From an uncultured Pseudoflavonifractor sp. (lineage in GTDB: Bacteria; Bacillota; Clostridia; Oscillospirales; Oscillospiraceae): 64,000 nt of DNA. Position 1 is the first letter of the stretch. Each line of letters opens with the position of its first letter. The stretch is from positions 1 to 64,000 of the forward strand of contig NZ_CALXEG010000008.1 in assembly GCF_944387275.1 (NCBI RefSeq), read 5' to 3'. Position numbers and translations under genes: made by a program. The notes under the pieces are model-generated. The model saw nothing but the letters and a program-made list of their open reading frames with translations, was not told the origin of the DNA and ran no database searches. Shown piece by piece: positions 16,903-24,984 of the stretch.

Positions 16903-18660
16903 TCAGGCTGTCTGTCCGCCCCTCTGGGCGTTCCACAGCCGGGCGTACTCCCCGCCGGCCGCCAGGAGCTCCTGGTGGGTCCCCTCCTCCTTGATGCCCG
17001 CGCCGTCGATGACGATGATGCGGGAGGCGGAGCGGATGGTGGACAGCCGGTGGGCGATGATCAGGGTGGTGCGTCCCTCCGCCAGGGCGTCAAAGGCGGA
17101 CTGGATGTGGTCCTCGGTGACCGAGTCCAGGGCGGAGGTGGCCTCGTCCAGGATGAGAATGGGCGGGTTTTTCAGGAAGATGCGGGCGATGGACACCCGC
17201 TGTTTCTGGCCGCCGGACAGCATGACGCCCCGCTCGCCCACCTGAGTCTGGAAGCCGTCGGGCATGTCCATGATGTCGTCGTAGATCTCCGCTAGCTTGG
17301 CCGCCGCCACGATCTCGGCGTTGGTGGCGTCGGGGCGGCCGTAGCGGATGTTGTCGTAGATGGTGCCCGCGAAGAGGAACACGTCCTGCTGGACGATGCC
17401 GATGTGCTCCCGCAGGGAGTGCTGCTTCAGGGTGCGCACGTCGTGGCCGTCCACCAGGATGCGGCCCTCGGTCACGTCGTAGAACCGGGGGATGAGCTGG
17501 CACAGGGTGGACTTGCCGCCGCCGGAGGGGCCCACCACCGCCACCGTCTCGCCGGGATGGACGTGGAGGTTCACATGGGAGAGCACGTCCTCGGCGGAGG
17601 ACTCATACCGGAAGGTCACGTCGTCCACCAGAATGTCCCCCTTCACGTCGGTCAGGTCGGCGGCGTCGGGGGCGTCCTGGATCTCGGGCTCCACGTCCAT
17701 CAGCTCCACGAACCGCTTGAAGCCCGCCATGCCCTGCATGAACTGCTCCACAAAGGCGGACAGCTTGCGGATGGGGGTGATGAAGGTGGTGACGTAGAGG
17801 GAGAAGGCGGTCAGGTCGGCCAGGTCCATCTTTCCCTGCATGATGAGCATGCCGCCGAAGGCGATCACCAGCACGCTCATCATGCCCATGGCCAGCTCCA
17901 GGCCGGACTGGTAGGTGGCCATGGCCTTGTAGTAGCCCCGCTTGGCGTTGCGGAACTGGTCGTTGGCGGCGGCGAACTTGGCGCTCTCGGCGTCCTCGTT
18001 GGCAAAGGCCTTGGCGGTGCGCATGCCGGAGATGGAGGACTCCACCTCCCCGTTGATGCCCGCCAGCTTGGCCTTCACCTCGGTGGAGCAGCGCATCATC
18101 CGCTTGCGCTGGAAGATGGTGAACAGGGCGAACAGGGGCACCACCGCGAACACAATCAGGGCCAGCTCCCACCGGATGGTGAGCATGATGATGAAGGCGC
18201 CCGCCAGGGTGACCACGGAGATGAACAGGTCCTCGGGGCCGTGGTGGGCCAGCTCGGTGATCTCAAAGAGGTCGCCGGTGACCCGGCTCATGAGCTGGCC
18301 GGTGCGGTTCTTGTCGTAGAAGGAGAAAGACAGGTCCTGCATGTGGCCGAACAGGTCCTGGCGGATGTCCGCCTCCATCCGCACGCCCAGCAGGTGGCCC
18401 CAGTAGGTGACGATGTAGTAGAACACGCCCTTGAGTACATAGGCCGCCGCCAGCACGGCCATGACGGTGAAGAAGGTGGCGAACAGCTTCTGGGGCAGCA
18501 GGTCCTTCATGGCCAGCCGGGAGAAGTAGGGGAAGGCCAGGTCCACGATACAGATGAGCAGGGCACACACCATGTCCAGGGCAAAGAGCTTCCAGTGCGG
18601 CCGGTAGTAAGAGGCAAAGATGCGGAGATATCCCCGCCTGCCTTTACGCTTGGAGGTCAA
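16903..18660 (-). CDS. ABC exporter, fused membrane and ATPase domains (MsbA/LmrA type)
   Basis: 585 aa from a TTG start at 18660, chosen because AAGGAAG lies 7 nt upstream. ATG 18687 in the same frame sits only 3-4 nt after the expected transcription start. Six membrane helices span about 20-300; the ATPase has Walker A GPSGGGKS (near 375), signature LSGGQKQR (near 479) and Walker B ILILDEATS (near 500). The type forms homodimers or heterodimers and exports lipids, drugs or peptides. No partner half-transporter is adjacent, so a homodimer is likely. It heads an operon with the metallopeptidase lipoprotein. Confidence 0.88.
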   Translation of the reverse strand: MTSKRKGRRGYLRIFASYYRPHWKLFALDMVCALLICIVDLAFPYFSRLAMKDLLPQKLFATFFTVMAVLAAAYVLKGVFYYIVTYWGHLLGVRMEADIRQDLFGHMQDLSFSFYDKNRTGQLMSRVTGDLFEITELAHHGPEDLFISVVTLAGAFIIMLTIRWELALIVFAVVPLFALFTIFQRKRMMRCSTEVKAKLAGINGEVESSISGMRTAKAFANEDAESAKFAAANDQFRNAKRGYYKAMATYQSGLELAMGMMSVLVIAFGGMLIMQGKMDLADLTAFSLYVTTFITPIRKLSAFVEQFMQGMAGFKRFVELMDVEPEIQDAPDAADLTDVKGDILVDDVTFRYESSAEDVLSHVNLHVHPGETVAVVGPSGGGKSTLCQLIPRFYDVTEGRILVDGHDVRTLKQHSLREHIGIVQQDVFLFAGTIYDNIRYGRPDATNAEIVAAAKLAEIYDDIMDMPDGFQTQVGERGVMLSGGQKQRVSIARIFLKNPPILILDEATSALDSVTEDHIQSAFDALAEGRTTLIIAHRLSTIRSASRIIVIDGAGIKEEGTHQELLAAGGEYARLWNAQRGGQTA

Positions 18661-18696
18661 CGCAATTCTTCCTTTCTTTTCTTTCATTACAGGGGT

Positions 18697-18726
18697 AGTA
18701 TAGCCACTCCCCGCTCCCCTTGTCAA
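18697..18726 (-). promoter_or_regulatory. Strong promoter of the ABC exporter
   Basis: Minus strand: perfect -35 TTGACA (18721-18726), 18-bp spacer, -10 TATACT (18697-18702). The expected start is near 18690, which argues against ATG 18687 and for the TTG at 18660. Confidence 0.75.
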
Positions 18727-18917
18727 CGACATTGGGGGATAAACAGCGGTCAAAGGGGAGAAATCCGGCGGAAAAGCCCCCCTATCCTTCTGATTTTTGA
18801 AAGCCTGTCCGGTATTTGGCAGGGTGCGGCCCCCGGGCCGTCCGGCAGTCCCCGGGCGGCGCGCCCGGCGGGCCCAACCGCCAGCCGCAAAATTGCATAT
18901 AAATCCTCACCTGTCTA

Positions 18918-18946
18918 TTGCGTGCTTTGTATAAAACATCTACAAT
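18918..18946 (+). promoter_or_regulatory. Promoter of the 5'-nucleotidase gene
   Basis: -35 TTGCGT (18918-18923), 17-bp spacer, -10 TACAAT (18941-18946). The 343-bp space between this gene and the divergent exporter shows nothing else apart from a GC-rich stretch near 18825-18885. Confidence 0.6.
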
Positions 18947-19004
18947 GTAGTTGGGACAGATCTCAGGATCTGAAATTACACAACGGACAGAAGGAGCGAT
19001 GAAC

Positions 19005-21131
19005 ATGAAACAGAGACGAAGCGGCATCCGTACCCTGCTGGCCGGGCTGCTGGCCGCGGCCCTGCTGGTCTCCCTGGTCCCCGCGGCCCTGGCCGCCGGC
19101 ACCGGCGAGACCCACATCACCATCATCGGTACCTCGGACACCCACGGCAACATCTGGGGCTACTCCTATGAGGATATGAAGGAGAGCACCGGGGACGGTC
19201 TGGCCCGGGTGTCCACCTACGTCAGCCAGGTGCGGGCGGAGAACCCCAACACCATTCTGGTGGACGTGGGCGACACCATCCAGGGCACCATCATGACCGA
19301 CGACCTCTACTCCAAGGACACCGCCAACCACCCTGTCCCGGCGGCCCTGAACTACATGAAGTACGACGCCTGGACCCTGGGCAACCATGAGTTCAACTTC
19401 GGTGTGGACAAGCTCAAGTCCATCATCGCCCAGGCGGACATGCCCGTGCTGGCCGCCAACATCAAGAACGCCGACGGCTCCTACCTCACCGGCGCGGGCT
19501 ACACCATTGTGGACCGGGGCGGCGTGAAGGTGGCCATCATCGGCGTGGACACCCCCAACATCCCCCGCTGGGACGGCACCAAGCAGGGCGTGGACTCCCT
19601 GACCTTTGAGCCTCTGGCCGACGCCGTGGCCGCGTGCATCAAGGAGATCGGCAGCAAGGCCGACGTGATCATGGTCTGCGCCCACGCCGGTCTGGAGGCC
19701 GAGTACTCCACCGACGGCGCCGACGCCGCCAAGACCATTCTGGCCAAGTGCCCCGAGGTGGACGTGCTCCAGATGGGCCACACCCACACCAGCTACATCA
19801 ACAACGACACCATCCCCGTGGGCGAGACCAAGAACAACGCCGGCGAGGTGGTCCGCTACGACCTGACCCTCAACGCCGACAAGGAGATCACCTCCGCCAC
19901 CGTGGAGACCGTGTCCATGAAGGACGTGGCTCCCGACCAGGGCCTGCGCAGCGTGCCCGCCATCAAGACCGCCCAGGAGAAGACCGTGTCCTTCATCCAG
20001 GACAACGTGCTGGGCCACGCCGCCGCCGACTTCCAGCCCGTCAACGAGATCAAGGGCATCCCCGCCGGGCGCATCATGGACACCGCCGTCATCGACCTGA
20101 TCGGCACCGTCCAGCTGGAGAACTCGGGCGCCGACGTGACCGCCGTGGCCCTGTTCAAGGACACCAGCGACCTGAAGAAGGGCGACCTGAACTACGGCAA
20201 CATGTTCGACATCTACAAGTACCCCAACGTGCTCTACACCGTGAAGGTGACCGGCGCGGAGATGAAGGCCTACATGGAGTGGGCCGCCGAGTGCTGGAAC
20301 CAGTGGCAACCCGGGGACATCAACATCTCCTTCAACCCCGACAAGGCCGGCTATCTCCACGACCACTTCTGCGGCCTGAACTACGAGGTCAACCTGTCCA
20401 AGCCCGCCGGGCAGCGGATCGAGAACGTGACCTTCAAGGGAGCGCCCCTCACCGACGACATGACCCTGACCCTGTGCGTCAACGACTACCGGTACACCGG
20501 CCTGAAGAACGAGGGCATCATCTCCGGCGAGAAGGAGTGGGAGTCCTCCTCCTCCGTGCGGGACATGCTGGTGGCCTATCTGGCCCAGCACGATCCCCTG
20601 GAGCCCGTGGTGGACAACAACTGGAAGATCACCGGCGTGGACCTGCAGCTGGACAACCCGGAGCGGGCCGCCTACATTGAGAAGATCAACTCCGGCGCGC
20701 TGGCCACCCCCTACAACAAGAGCATCAATCTGAACGAGGCCAACAACGTGGTGGTCAACGGCAAGCTGTACTCCGCCGCCGAGCTCCAGGGCTTCTACCG
20801 CCTGCGCGATATCGCCACCGCCTTTGCGGGCACCACCGCCGGCTTCAACGTGGAGTGGGTAAAGGGCCAGGTGGTCATCACCACCGGCGCCGCTTACACC
20901 ACCGCCGCCCTGCCCGCCGTCACCGTCCCCGCCTTTGAGGCCTCCGGCACCATCACCGTCCTGGTGGACGGCAAGCCGGTGGACGTGGCCGCCGAGCTGT
21001 ACCAGGGCAACTACTACGTCTCCCTGGGCGCCATCAACACCCTGCTGGGCATCCAGGCCACTCAGGCCGACGGCGTGATCACCCTCACCGCCGACAAGGC
21101 CGCCGACGCCGGAAACGGCAACGCCGGCTGA
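19005..21131 (+). CDS. Secreted 5'-nucleotidase/2',3'-cyclic phosphodiesterase family enzyme
   Basis: 708 aa. AAGGAG at 18991-18996 lies 8 nt before ATG 19005; ATG 18999 is too close. The signal peptide ends near ALAA. The calcineurin-like metallophosphatase domain has DTHGN near 45 and GNHEFN near 125, then a GHTHT stretch. The 5'-nucleotidase C-terminal substrate domain occupies about 320-540. A last domain (about 580-690, with VVVNGKLY and YVSLGAINTLLG) resembles the copper-amine-oxidase N-terminal-like module common on Clostridia surface proteins and may hold it at the wall. It should release nucleosides and phosphate from external nucleotides, which could feed the purine genes of this window. 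Confidence 0.88.
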   Translation: MKQRRSGIRTLLAGLLAAALLVSLVPAALAAGTGETHITIIGTSDTHGNIWGYSYEDMKESTGDGLARVSTYVSQVRAENPNTILVDVGDTIQGTIMTDDLYSKDTANHPVPAALNYMKYDAWTLGNHEFNFGVDKLKSIIAQADMPVLAANIKNADGSYLTGAGYTIVDRGGVKVAIIGVDTPNIPRWDGTKQGVDSLTFEPLADAVAACIKEIGSKADVIMVCAHAGLEAEYSTDGADAAKTILAKCPEVDVLQMGHTHTSYINNDTIPVGETKNNAGEVVRYDLTLNADKEITSATVETVSMKDVAPDQGLRSVPAIKTAQEKTVSFIQDNVLGHAAADFQPVNEIKGIPAGRIMDTAVIDLIGTVQLENSGADVTAVALFKDTSDLKKGDLNYGNMFDIYKYPNVLYTVKVTGAEMKAYMEWAAECWNQWQPGDINISFNPDKAGYLHDHFCGLNYEVNLSKPAGQRIENVTFKGAPLTDDMTLTLCVNDYRYTGLKNEGIISGEKEWESSSSVRDMLVAYLAQHDPLEPVVDNNWKITGVDLQLDNPERAAYIEKINSGALATPYNKSINLNEANNVVVNGKLYSAAELQGFYRLRDIATAFAGTTAGFNVEWVKGQVVITTGAAYTTAALPAVTVPAFEASGTITVLVDGKPVDVAAELYQGNYYVSLGAINTLLGIQATQADGVITLTADKAADAGNGNAG

Positions 21132-21152
21132 CATCCGATCGTCTGCCCCATC

Positions 21153-21190
21153 CGGGCGGGCGGGGAAATCCCCGCCCGCCCGTTTTCTTT
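21153..21190 (+). terminator. Terminator after the 5'-nucleotidase
   Basis: A 13-bp perfect GC stem (21153-21165 with 21170-21182) with loop AAAT is followed by a T-rich tail. Confidence 0.88.
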
Positions 21191-21221
21191 TCCGGTCCGC
21201 CCTTTGGGGCAGGTCTGGGCC

Positions 21222-21288
21222 TTGCGTCCGCCGTCGGAGCGGATTATAATAATATAATATCTGCCAAACGCGGAATCATATCATGATT
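21222..21288 (+). promoter_or_regulatory. AEC carrier promoter with downstream palindrome
   Basis: -35 TTGCGT (21222-21227), 17-bp spacer, consensus -10 TATAAT (21245-21250). The palindrome AATCAT-ATC-ATGATT at 21274-21288 sits in the leader just past the start point and could bind a repressor. Confidence 0.65.
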
Positions 21289-21307
21289 TGGATGTGAGGT
21301 CCTTGGA

Positions 21308-22240
21308 ATGTGGGATATTCTCAACAACCTGCTGGTGGTGGCGGGACAGGTGGTCACCCTCTTTCTGCTGATGGGGGTGGGCTTCGTGATGGCCAAGCTG
21401 GGCCGTCTCTCCCCCTCCACCCTGGGGCAGCTGTCCAACCTGCTGCTCTATGTGGCCATCCCCTGCGTCATCATCAGCTCCATGCAGATCGACCCTGACC
21501 CCGGCCTTCTCCGGAACATCGGCATCATGTTCCTCATCACCGTGGCCTACTACGTGGTGTTCTGCTCTCTGGTGCCCCTGCTCTTCCGCTCCAGCCCGGA
21601 GGATACCCGGGTAGTGCTCCGGTTCAGCACCGTGTACGCCAACAACGGCTTTATGGGTATGCCCCTGCTCCAGGCGGTGCTGGGGGAGGGCGCGGTCATC
21701 TTCGCCGTGGTGGCCACCGTCACCTTCAACCTCTTCCAGTGGACCCACGGGGTGATCCTGGTGGGCGGGCAGAAGAAGATCTCGGTCCGCCAGGCCCTCA
21801 TCAACCCGGGCACCATCGGCCTGGCCGTAGGGTTGGTGCTGTTCCTCAGCGGCCTGCGGTTGCCCTCCATGGTGGGCAACGCGGTGGACTTCCTGGGCGA
21901 CCTGAACACCCCCCTGGCCATGGTGGTCATCGGCGGCCAGATGGCCTCCACCGACCTGGGCCGCACCTTCCGCCGGCCCGACCTGTACGCCTCCTCCATC
22001 CTCAAGCTGATCGTTATCCCCCTGATCACCGCCCTGGTGCTCCTGCCCTTCCACCTGCCCGCCCTGGTGTACTGCTCCATGGTCATCCTGGCCGGCACCC
22101 CCACCGCTGGCACCAGCGGCATCCTGGCCCAGCAGTACAACCGGGACGTGGGCTCCGCCGCCCAGATGGTCACACTGTCCACCCTGCTGTCGGTCGTCAC
22201 CCTGCCGGTGGTGGCGGTCATGGCCAACCTGCTCTCCTGA
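21308..22240 (+). CDS. AEC-family (auxin efflux carrier type) transporter
   Basis: 310 aa, the usual family length, almost entirely hydrophobic with about ten helices in two halves. The family's glycine- and proline-rich elements are visible (VYANNGFMGMPLL and AGTPTAGTSG). Members move organic acids such as malate or small amphipathic anions. The substrate cannot be read from sequence. It is monocistronic, with its own strong promoter and a terminator at 22251-22276. GTGAGGT ends 7 nt before the ATG. Confidence 0.85.
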   Translation: MWDILNNLLVVAGQVVTLFLLMGVGFVMAKLGRLSPSTLGQLSNLLLYVAIPCVIISSMQIDPDPGLLRNIGIMFLITVAYYVVFCSLVPLLFRSSPEDTRVVLRFSTVYANNGFMGMPLLQAVLGEGAVIFAVVATVTFNLFQWTHGVILVGGQKKISVRQALINPGTIGLAVGLVLFLSGLRLPSMVGNAVDFLGDLNTPLAMVVIGGQMASTDLGRTFRRPDLYASSILKLIVIPLITALVLLPFHLPALVYCSMVILAGTPTAGTSGILAQQYNRDVGSAAQMVTLSTLLSVVTLPVVAVMANLLS

Positions 22241-22250
22241 AGACGAAAGG

Positions 22251-22284
22251 GGCGCTGCCGGACATCCGGCAGCGCCTCTTCTTA
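22251..22284. terminator. Terminator between the AEC gene and azlD
   Basis: A 12-bp perfect stem (22251-22262 with 22265-22276) is followed by TCTTCTTATT on the + strand. It lies between convergent stops at 22240 and 22288. Confidence 0.75.
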
Positions 22285-22287
22285 TTA

Positions 22288-22629
22288 TTACACGAATACC
22301 ACCTGCACCAGCACCATATAGAGAATGGTGCCGCCGAAGATGGAGAGCAGGTTGTTGTGCTTCCACAGGTGGAGCAGGATCACCGCCGCCACGGCGATGA
22401 CCTGGGGCAGCCATCCGGCGGGGGTGAACAGGCTGGCGCTGCGCAGGCCCCGCAGGCAGTAGACGATGAGCATGGCGATGATGGCGGGGGGCAGCACCCG
22501 GCCCAGGTAGAGCACCAGCTTGGGGGGATTGCCGCCCCGGTCAAAGAGCAGGAAGGGCAGCGCCCGGGTCAGGAAGGTGACCACGGCCATCACCGCGATG
22601 GCCAGTACGGCATGTATCACCGGTGTCAT
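22288..22629 (-). CDS. azlD: AzlD-type small subunit of branched-chain amino-acid exporter
   Basis: 113 aa with about four membrane helices and the family's TRALPFLLF start and VLPPAIIAMLIVYCLR core. I start it at 22629, where the ATG overlaps the azlC stop by 4 bp (ATGA). AzlCD pairs export branched-chain amino acids and analogues (B. subtilis AzlCD, E. coli YgaZH). The longer upstream frame is only azlC read in another frame. Confidence 0.88.
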   Translation of the reverse strand: MTPVIHAVLAIAVMAVVTFLTRALPFLLFDRGGNPPKLVLYLGRVLPPAIIAMLIVYCLRGLRSASLFTPAGWLPQVIAVAAVILLHLWKHNNLLSIFGGTILYMVLVQVVFV

Positions 22630-23339
22630 ACGCCCGCCTCCTCTCCAGCGGCGTTCTGCCCCTTGTCCAGCCTGGGCCGGAGGAGGAGCAGTGCCACCAC
22701 GATGGCCCCCAGAGCGGGGAGCAGCATCTGCTCCTCCCCCACCAGGATGAGGAAGAGCAGGGTGCAGCCCGCGCCCAGAAAGGCGGGCAGGTGCTCCCTG
22801 GCCGCCTTCCACTGGTCCACCGCGATGACCACAAAGAGGGCGGTCATGGCGAAGTCAATGCCGGTGATGTCAATGGACAGCAGGCCGCCCGCCACGCCGC
22901 CGATGACCGACCCGGCGATCCAGTACAGGTGGTCCAGAATGGCCACGGCGAAGTAGAAGTCCTTGGGCCGCACGCCCACAGGCACGGACGCCCCCGCCAG
23001 CAGGGCATAGGTTTCATCTGTGAGGGAAAAAATCATATAGAACTTCCGCCAGCCCATGCCCCGGAACTTCTCCAGCATGGACAGCCCGTATACCAGGTGC
23101 CGGAAGTTGATGAGCAGGGTCATCACCGCCACAGTGCCCAGCCCGGCGGCAGTGGCCAGCAGCTCCACCCCCAGGTACTGGCCCGACCCGGCGTAGATGG
23201 TCAGGCTCATGAAAAACGCCCAGATAAAATTGTAGCCCGCCCGCTCCAGCATCAGCCCGAAGGCGATGCCGATGGAGAGATAGCCCATCAGCACCGGCAG
23301 GGTAACGGGAAAGGCGGCGGAGAGCGCCTTGCGGTTCAT
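22626..23339 (-). CDS. azlC: AzlC-type large subunit of branched-chain amino-acid exporter
   Basis: 237 aa. GGAGGAG lies about 7 nt before ATG 23339. Typical motifs are GYLSIGIAFG, the YAGSGQYLGVEL stretch and INFRHLVYG, with about six to seven helices. With AzlD it forms an amino-acid efflux permease. No Lrp-type regulator is adjacent. A possible minus-strand promoter (TTGCCT, 17 bp, TAAACT) lies around 23396-23424 but is weak. Confidence 0.9.
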   Translation of the reverse strand: MNRKALSAAFPVTLPVLMGYLSIGIAFGLMLERAGYNFIWAFFMSLTIYAGSGQYLGVELLATAAGLGTVAVMTLLINFRHLVYGLSMLEKFRGMGWRKFYMIFSLTDETYALLAGASVPVGVRPKDFYFAVAILDHLYWIAGSVIGGVAGGLLSIDITGIDFAMTALFVVIAVDQWKAAREHLPAFLGAGCTLLFLILVGEEQMLLPALGAIVVALLLLRPRLDKGQNAAGEEAGV

Positions 23340-23455
23340 GGGAACTCCTCCTCTGTTTACTTGCACACAATAGATTGTTAAAGCAATAGTTTAGTACTTT
23401 TTCAGGAAAAAGGCAAGCAGAGGTTTACAATTTTTCCGTCCTGGGCAAAGTCTGA

Positions 23456-23483
23456 TTGCATTTCCCATAGGATACGGTATAAT
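23456..23483 (+). promoter_or_regulatory. Promoter of the candidate small RNA
   Basis: -35 TTGCAT (23456-23461), 16-bp spacer, consensus -10 TATAAT (23478-23483). The expected start is near 23490. Confidence 0.65.
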
Positions 23484-23489
23484 AGGACC

Positions 23490-23580
23490 ATTCACTCTCC
23501 GGGCGGAGGCTCCGGCCTGAACAGGGGATCTCAGCCCCTGCCGGCAGTCGGAACGCCGCTCCATCCGCCCGGTGTTTTTC
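23490..23580 (+). ncRNA. Candidate structured small RNA with its own terminator
   Basis: About 90 nt between a good promoter and a T-run. A perfect 9-bp closing stem (23499-23507 with 23564-23572) is followed directly by TGTTTTTC. Inside, CCGGC/GCCGG (23512-23516 with 23540-23544) encloses AGGGG/CCCCT (23523-23527 with 23535-23539), and a short further arm lies at about 23547-23562. It carries no convincing ribosome site or open frame. It matches neither SRP, 6S nor T-box signatures that I know. It could be an independent small RNA or a terminated leader of the kinase gene downstream. Confidence 0.55.
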
Positions 23581-23704
23581 TCACAGATGCAGATCCTTGC
23601 CATCATGCGGCGGCCCCCACGGACCGCCGCAGCTTTTACTATCTTTTCGCTCCCCCTCCCCACAGCCCGGAGGGTCCGCCCAGTCTTATCTGTTCGGAGG
23701 AATT

Positions 23705-24595
23705 ATGAAGAAACTGCTCTTTATCTACAACCCCCACGCCGGAAAGGGCCAGATCCGCGCCAAGCTGGCCGACGTGCTGGACATCTTCACCAAGGCCGGA
23801 TGGCTGGTGACCGTCCGCCCCACCCAGGGCAAGGCGGACGCCACCTACACCGCCGCATGGCTGGGGGGCGAGTTTGACCGGCTGGTCTGCTGCGGCGGCG
23901 ACGGCACCCTCCACGAGGTGGTGACCGGCCTGATGGAGGTCAGCCACCGACCTGAGCTGGGGTACATCCCCGCCGGCACCACCAACGACTACTCCCGCAA
24001 CCTGAAGCTGCCCAAGGGCTACGAGGCCATGGCGGCAGCGGCGGCGGAGGGCGTGCCCCGCCCGGTGGACATCGGCCGGTTCAACGACCGGTATTTCGTC
24101 TATGTGGCCGCCTTCGGCGCCTTCACCGATGTGGCCTACGACACCCCCCAGCAGGTGAAGAACATGTTCGGCCACCTGGCCTACGTGCTGGAGGGCATTT
24201 CCCGGCTGGGCAATCTGAAGGGCTACCAGGCCCGGGTGGAGTACGACGGCGGCGTGCTGGAGGAGGAGTTCATCTTCGGCATGGTGAGCAACACCGTCTC
24301 CGTGGGGGGCATGCTGGGCCTGCCCGCCGACTCGGTGGCCCTGGACGACGGGCTGCTGGAGGTGGTGCTGGTGCGCACCCCCCGGAACCCCATGGAGCTC
24401 CAGGGGGCCATCACCGCCCTGATGAAGCAGACCACCGACGAGGCCGCCGGGGTGATGGGCTTCCACACCTCCCGGCTGAAGATCACCTGCGCCGAGGAGA
24501 CCCCCTGGACTCTGGACGGGGAGTACGGCGGCGCCCCCCAGGTGGCCGAGATCCAGGCCTGCCGCCACGCGGTGACCATTGTCTACGGCGCCTGA
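23705..24595 (+). CDS. Diacylglycerol-kinase family lipid kinase
   Basis: 296 aa. GGAGG ends 4 nt before ATG 23705. The catalytic fold shows NPHAGKG at 9-15, GGDGTLHE near 64-71 and PAGTTNDY near 90, the nucleotide- and metal-binding loops of the DgkB/YegS family. The family phosphorylates diacylglycerol or related lipids, recycling them for phospholipid or lipoteichoic-acid synthesis. Which lipid is used is unknown. It is transcribed alone, possibly with the structured leader at 23490-23580, and ends at a strong terminator. Confidence 0.88.
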   Translation: MKKLLFIYNPHAGKGQIRAKLADVLDIFTKAGWLVTVRPTQGKADATYTAAWLGGEFDRLVCCGGDGTLHEVVTGLMEVSHRPELGYIPAGTTNDYSRNLKLPKGYEAMAAAAAEGVPRPVDIGRFNDRYFVYVAAFGAFTDVAYDTPQQVKNMFGHLAYVLEGISRLGNLKGYQARVEYDGGVLEEEFIFGMVSNTVSVGGMLGLPADSVALDDGLLEVVLVRTPRNPMELQGAITALMKQTTDEAAGVMGFHTSRLKITCAEETPWTLDGEYGGAPQVAEIQACRHAVTIVYGA

Positions 24596-24619
24596 GGTTC
24601 CCCTCTCTCCGCAGGATCT

Positions 24620-24666
24620 CCGTCCCGTTTCGCCCTCCCGGGCGAGGCGGGGCGGTTTTGTCTTTT
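24620..24666 (+). terminator. Terminator after the lipid kinase
   Basis: A 16-bp stem with a few G-U pairs (24620-24635 with 24640-24655) and loop TCCC is followed by TTTTGTCTTTT. Confidence 0.85.
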
Positions 24667-24806
24667 GACGCGCCCTATTTGTGAAAAAACCGTCAGATCA
24701 GGTCCTCTTTTCCTGTTTCCCACACTTCCTTCTCACTTTTATGTTAAAAATGCTGCAAATCAAAAAGTTTTTTCTCCGTTTTAAATTTATTTTATACAAA
24801 AATTTC

Positions 24807-24835
24807 TTGACATTCCCCTAAGAGGATGGTTTATA
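24807..24835 (+). promoter_or_regulatory. Promoter and long leader of the NCS1/hydrolase operon
   Basis: Perfect -35 TTGACA (24807-24812), 17-bp spacer, -10 TTTATA (24830-24835), at the end of an AT-rich stretch (24667-24835). A leader of about 140 nt follows, with a small GGCTG/CAGCC hairpin near 24870-24890. I do not recognise a riboswitch class in it; the purine-aptamer signature is absent. Confidence 0.65.
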
Positions 24836-24984
24836 GTTTGAGTTGGACGGAGGGCTGCTCCGCTGGCCCGGCTGGAAAAATTCAGCCCGGTTCCCGGCCA
24901 GGTTGTGTGTCATGGCGGGTGGCGGAGGACGGCGGAACGCGCCTCGGTTCAGTCTATTTTATAATCAGAAAGGGATGTGTTTGT

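Noticed and set aside
23490..23580. SRP RNA, 6S RNA or T-box for the small RNA candidate
   Set aside because: The conserved SRP GGAAG/AGCA loop, the long 6S bubble and the T-box UGGN sequence are not present in the expected places.
24836..24984. Purine or other known riboswitch in the NCS1 operon leader
   Set aside because: The conserved core of the purine aptamer and of TPP, THF or preQ1 classes was not found; only one small hairpin is clear.
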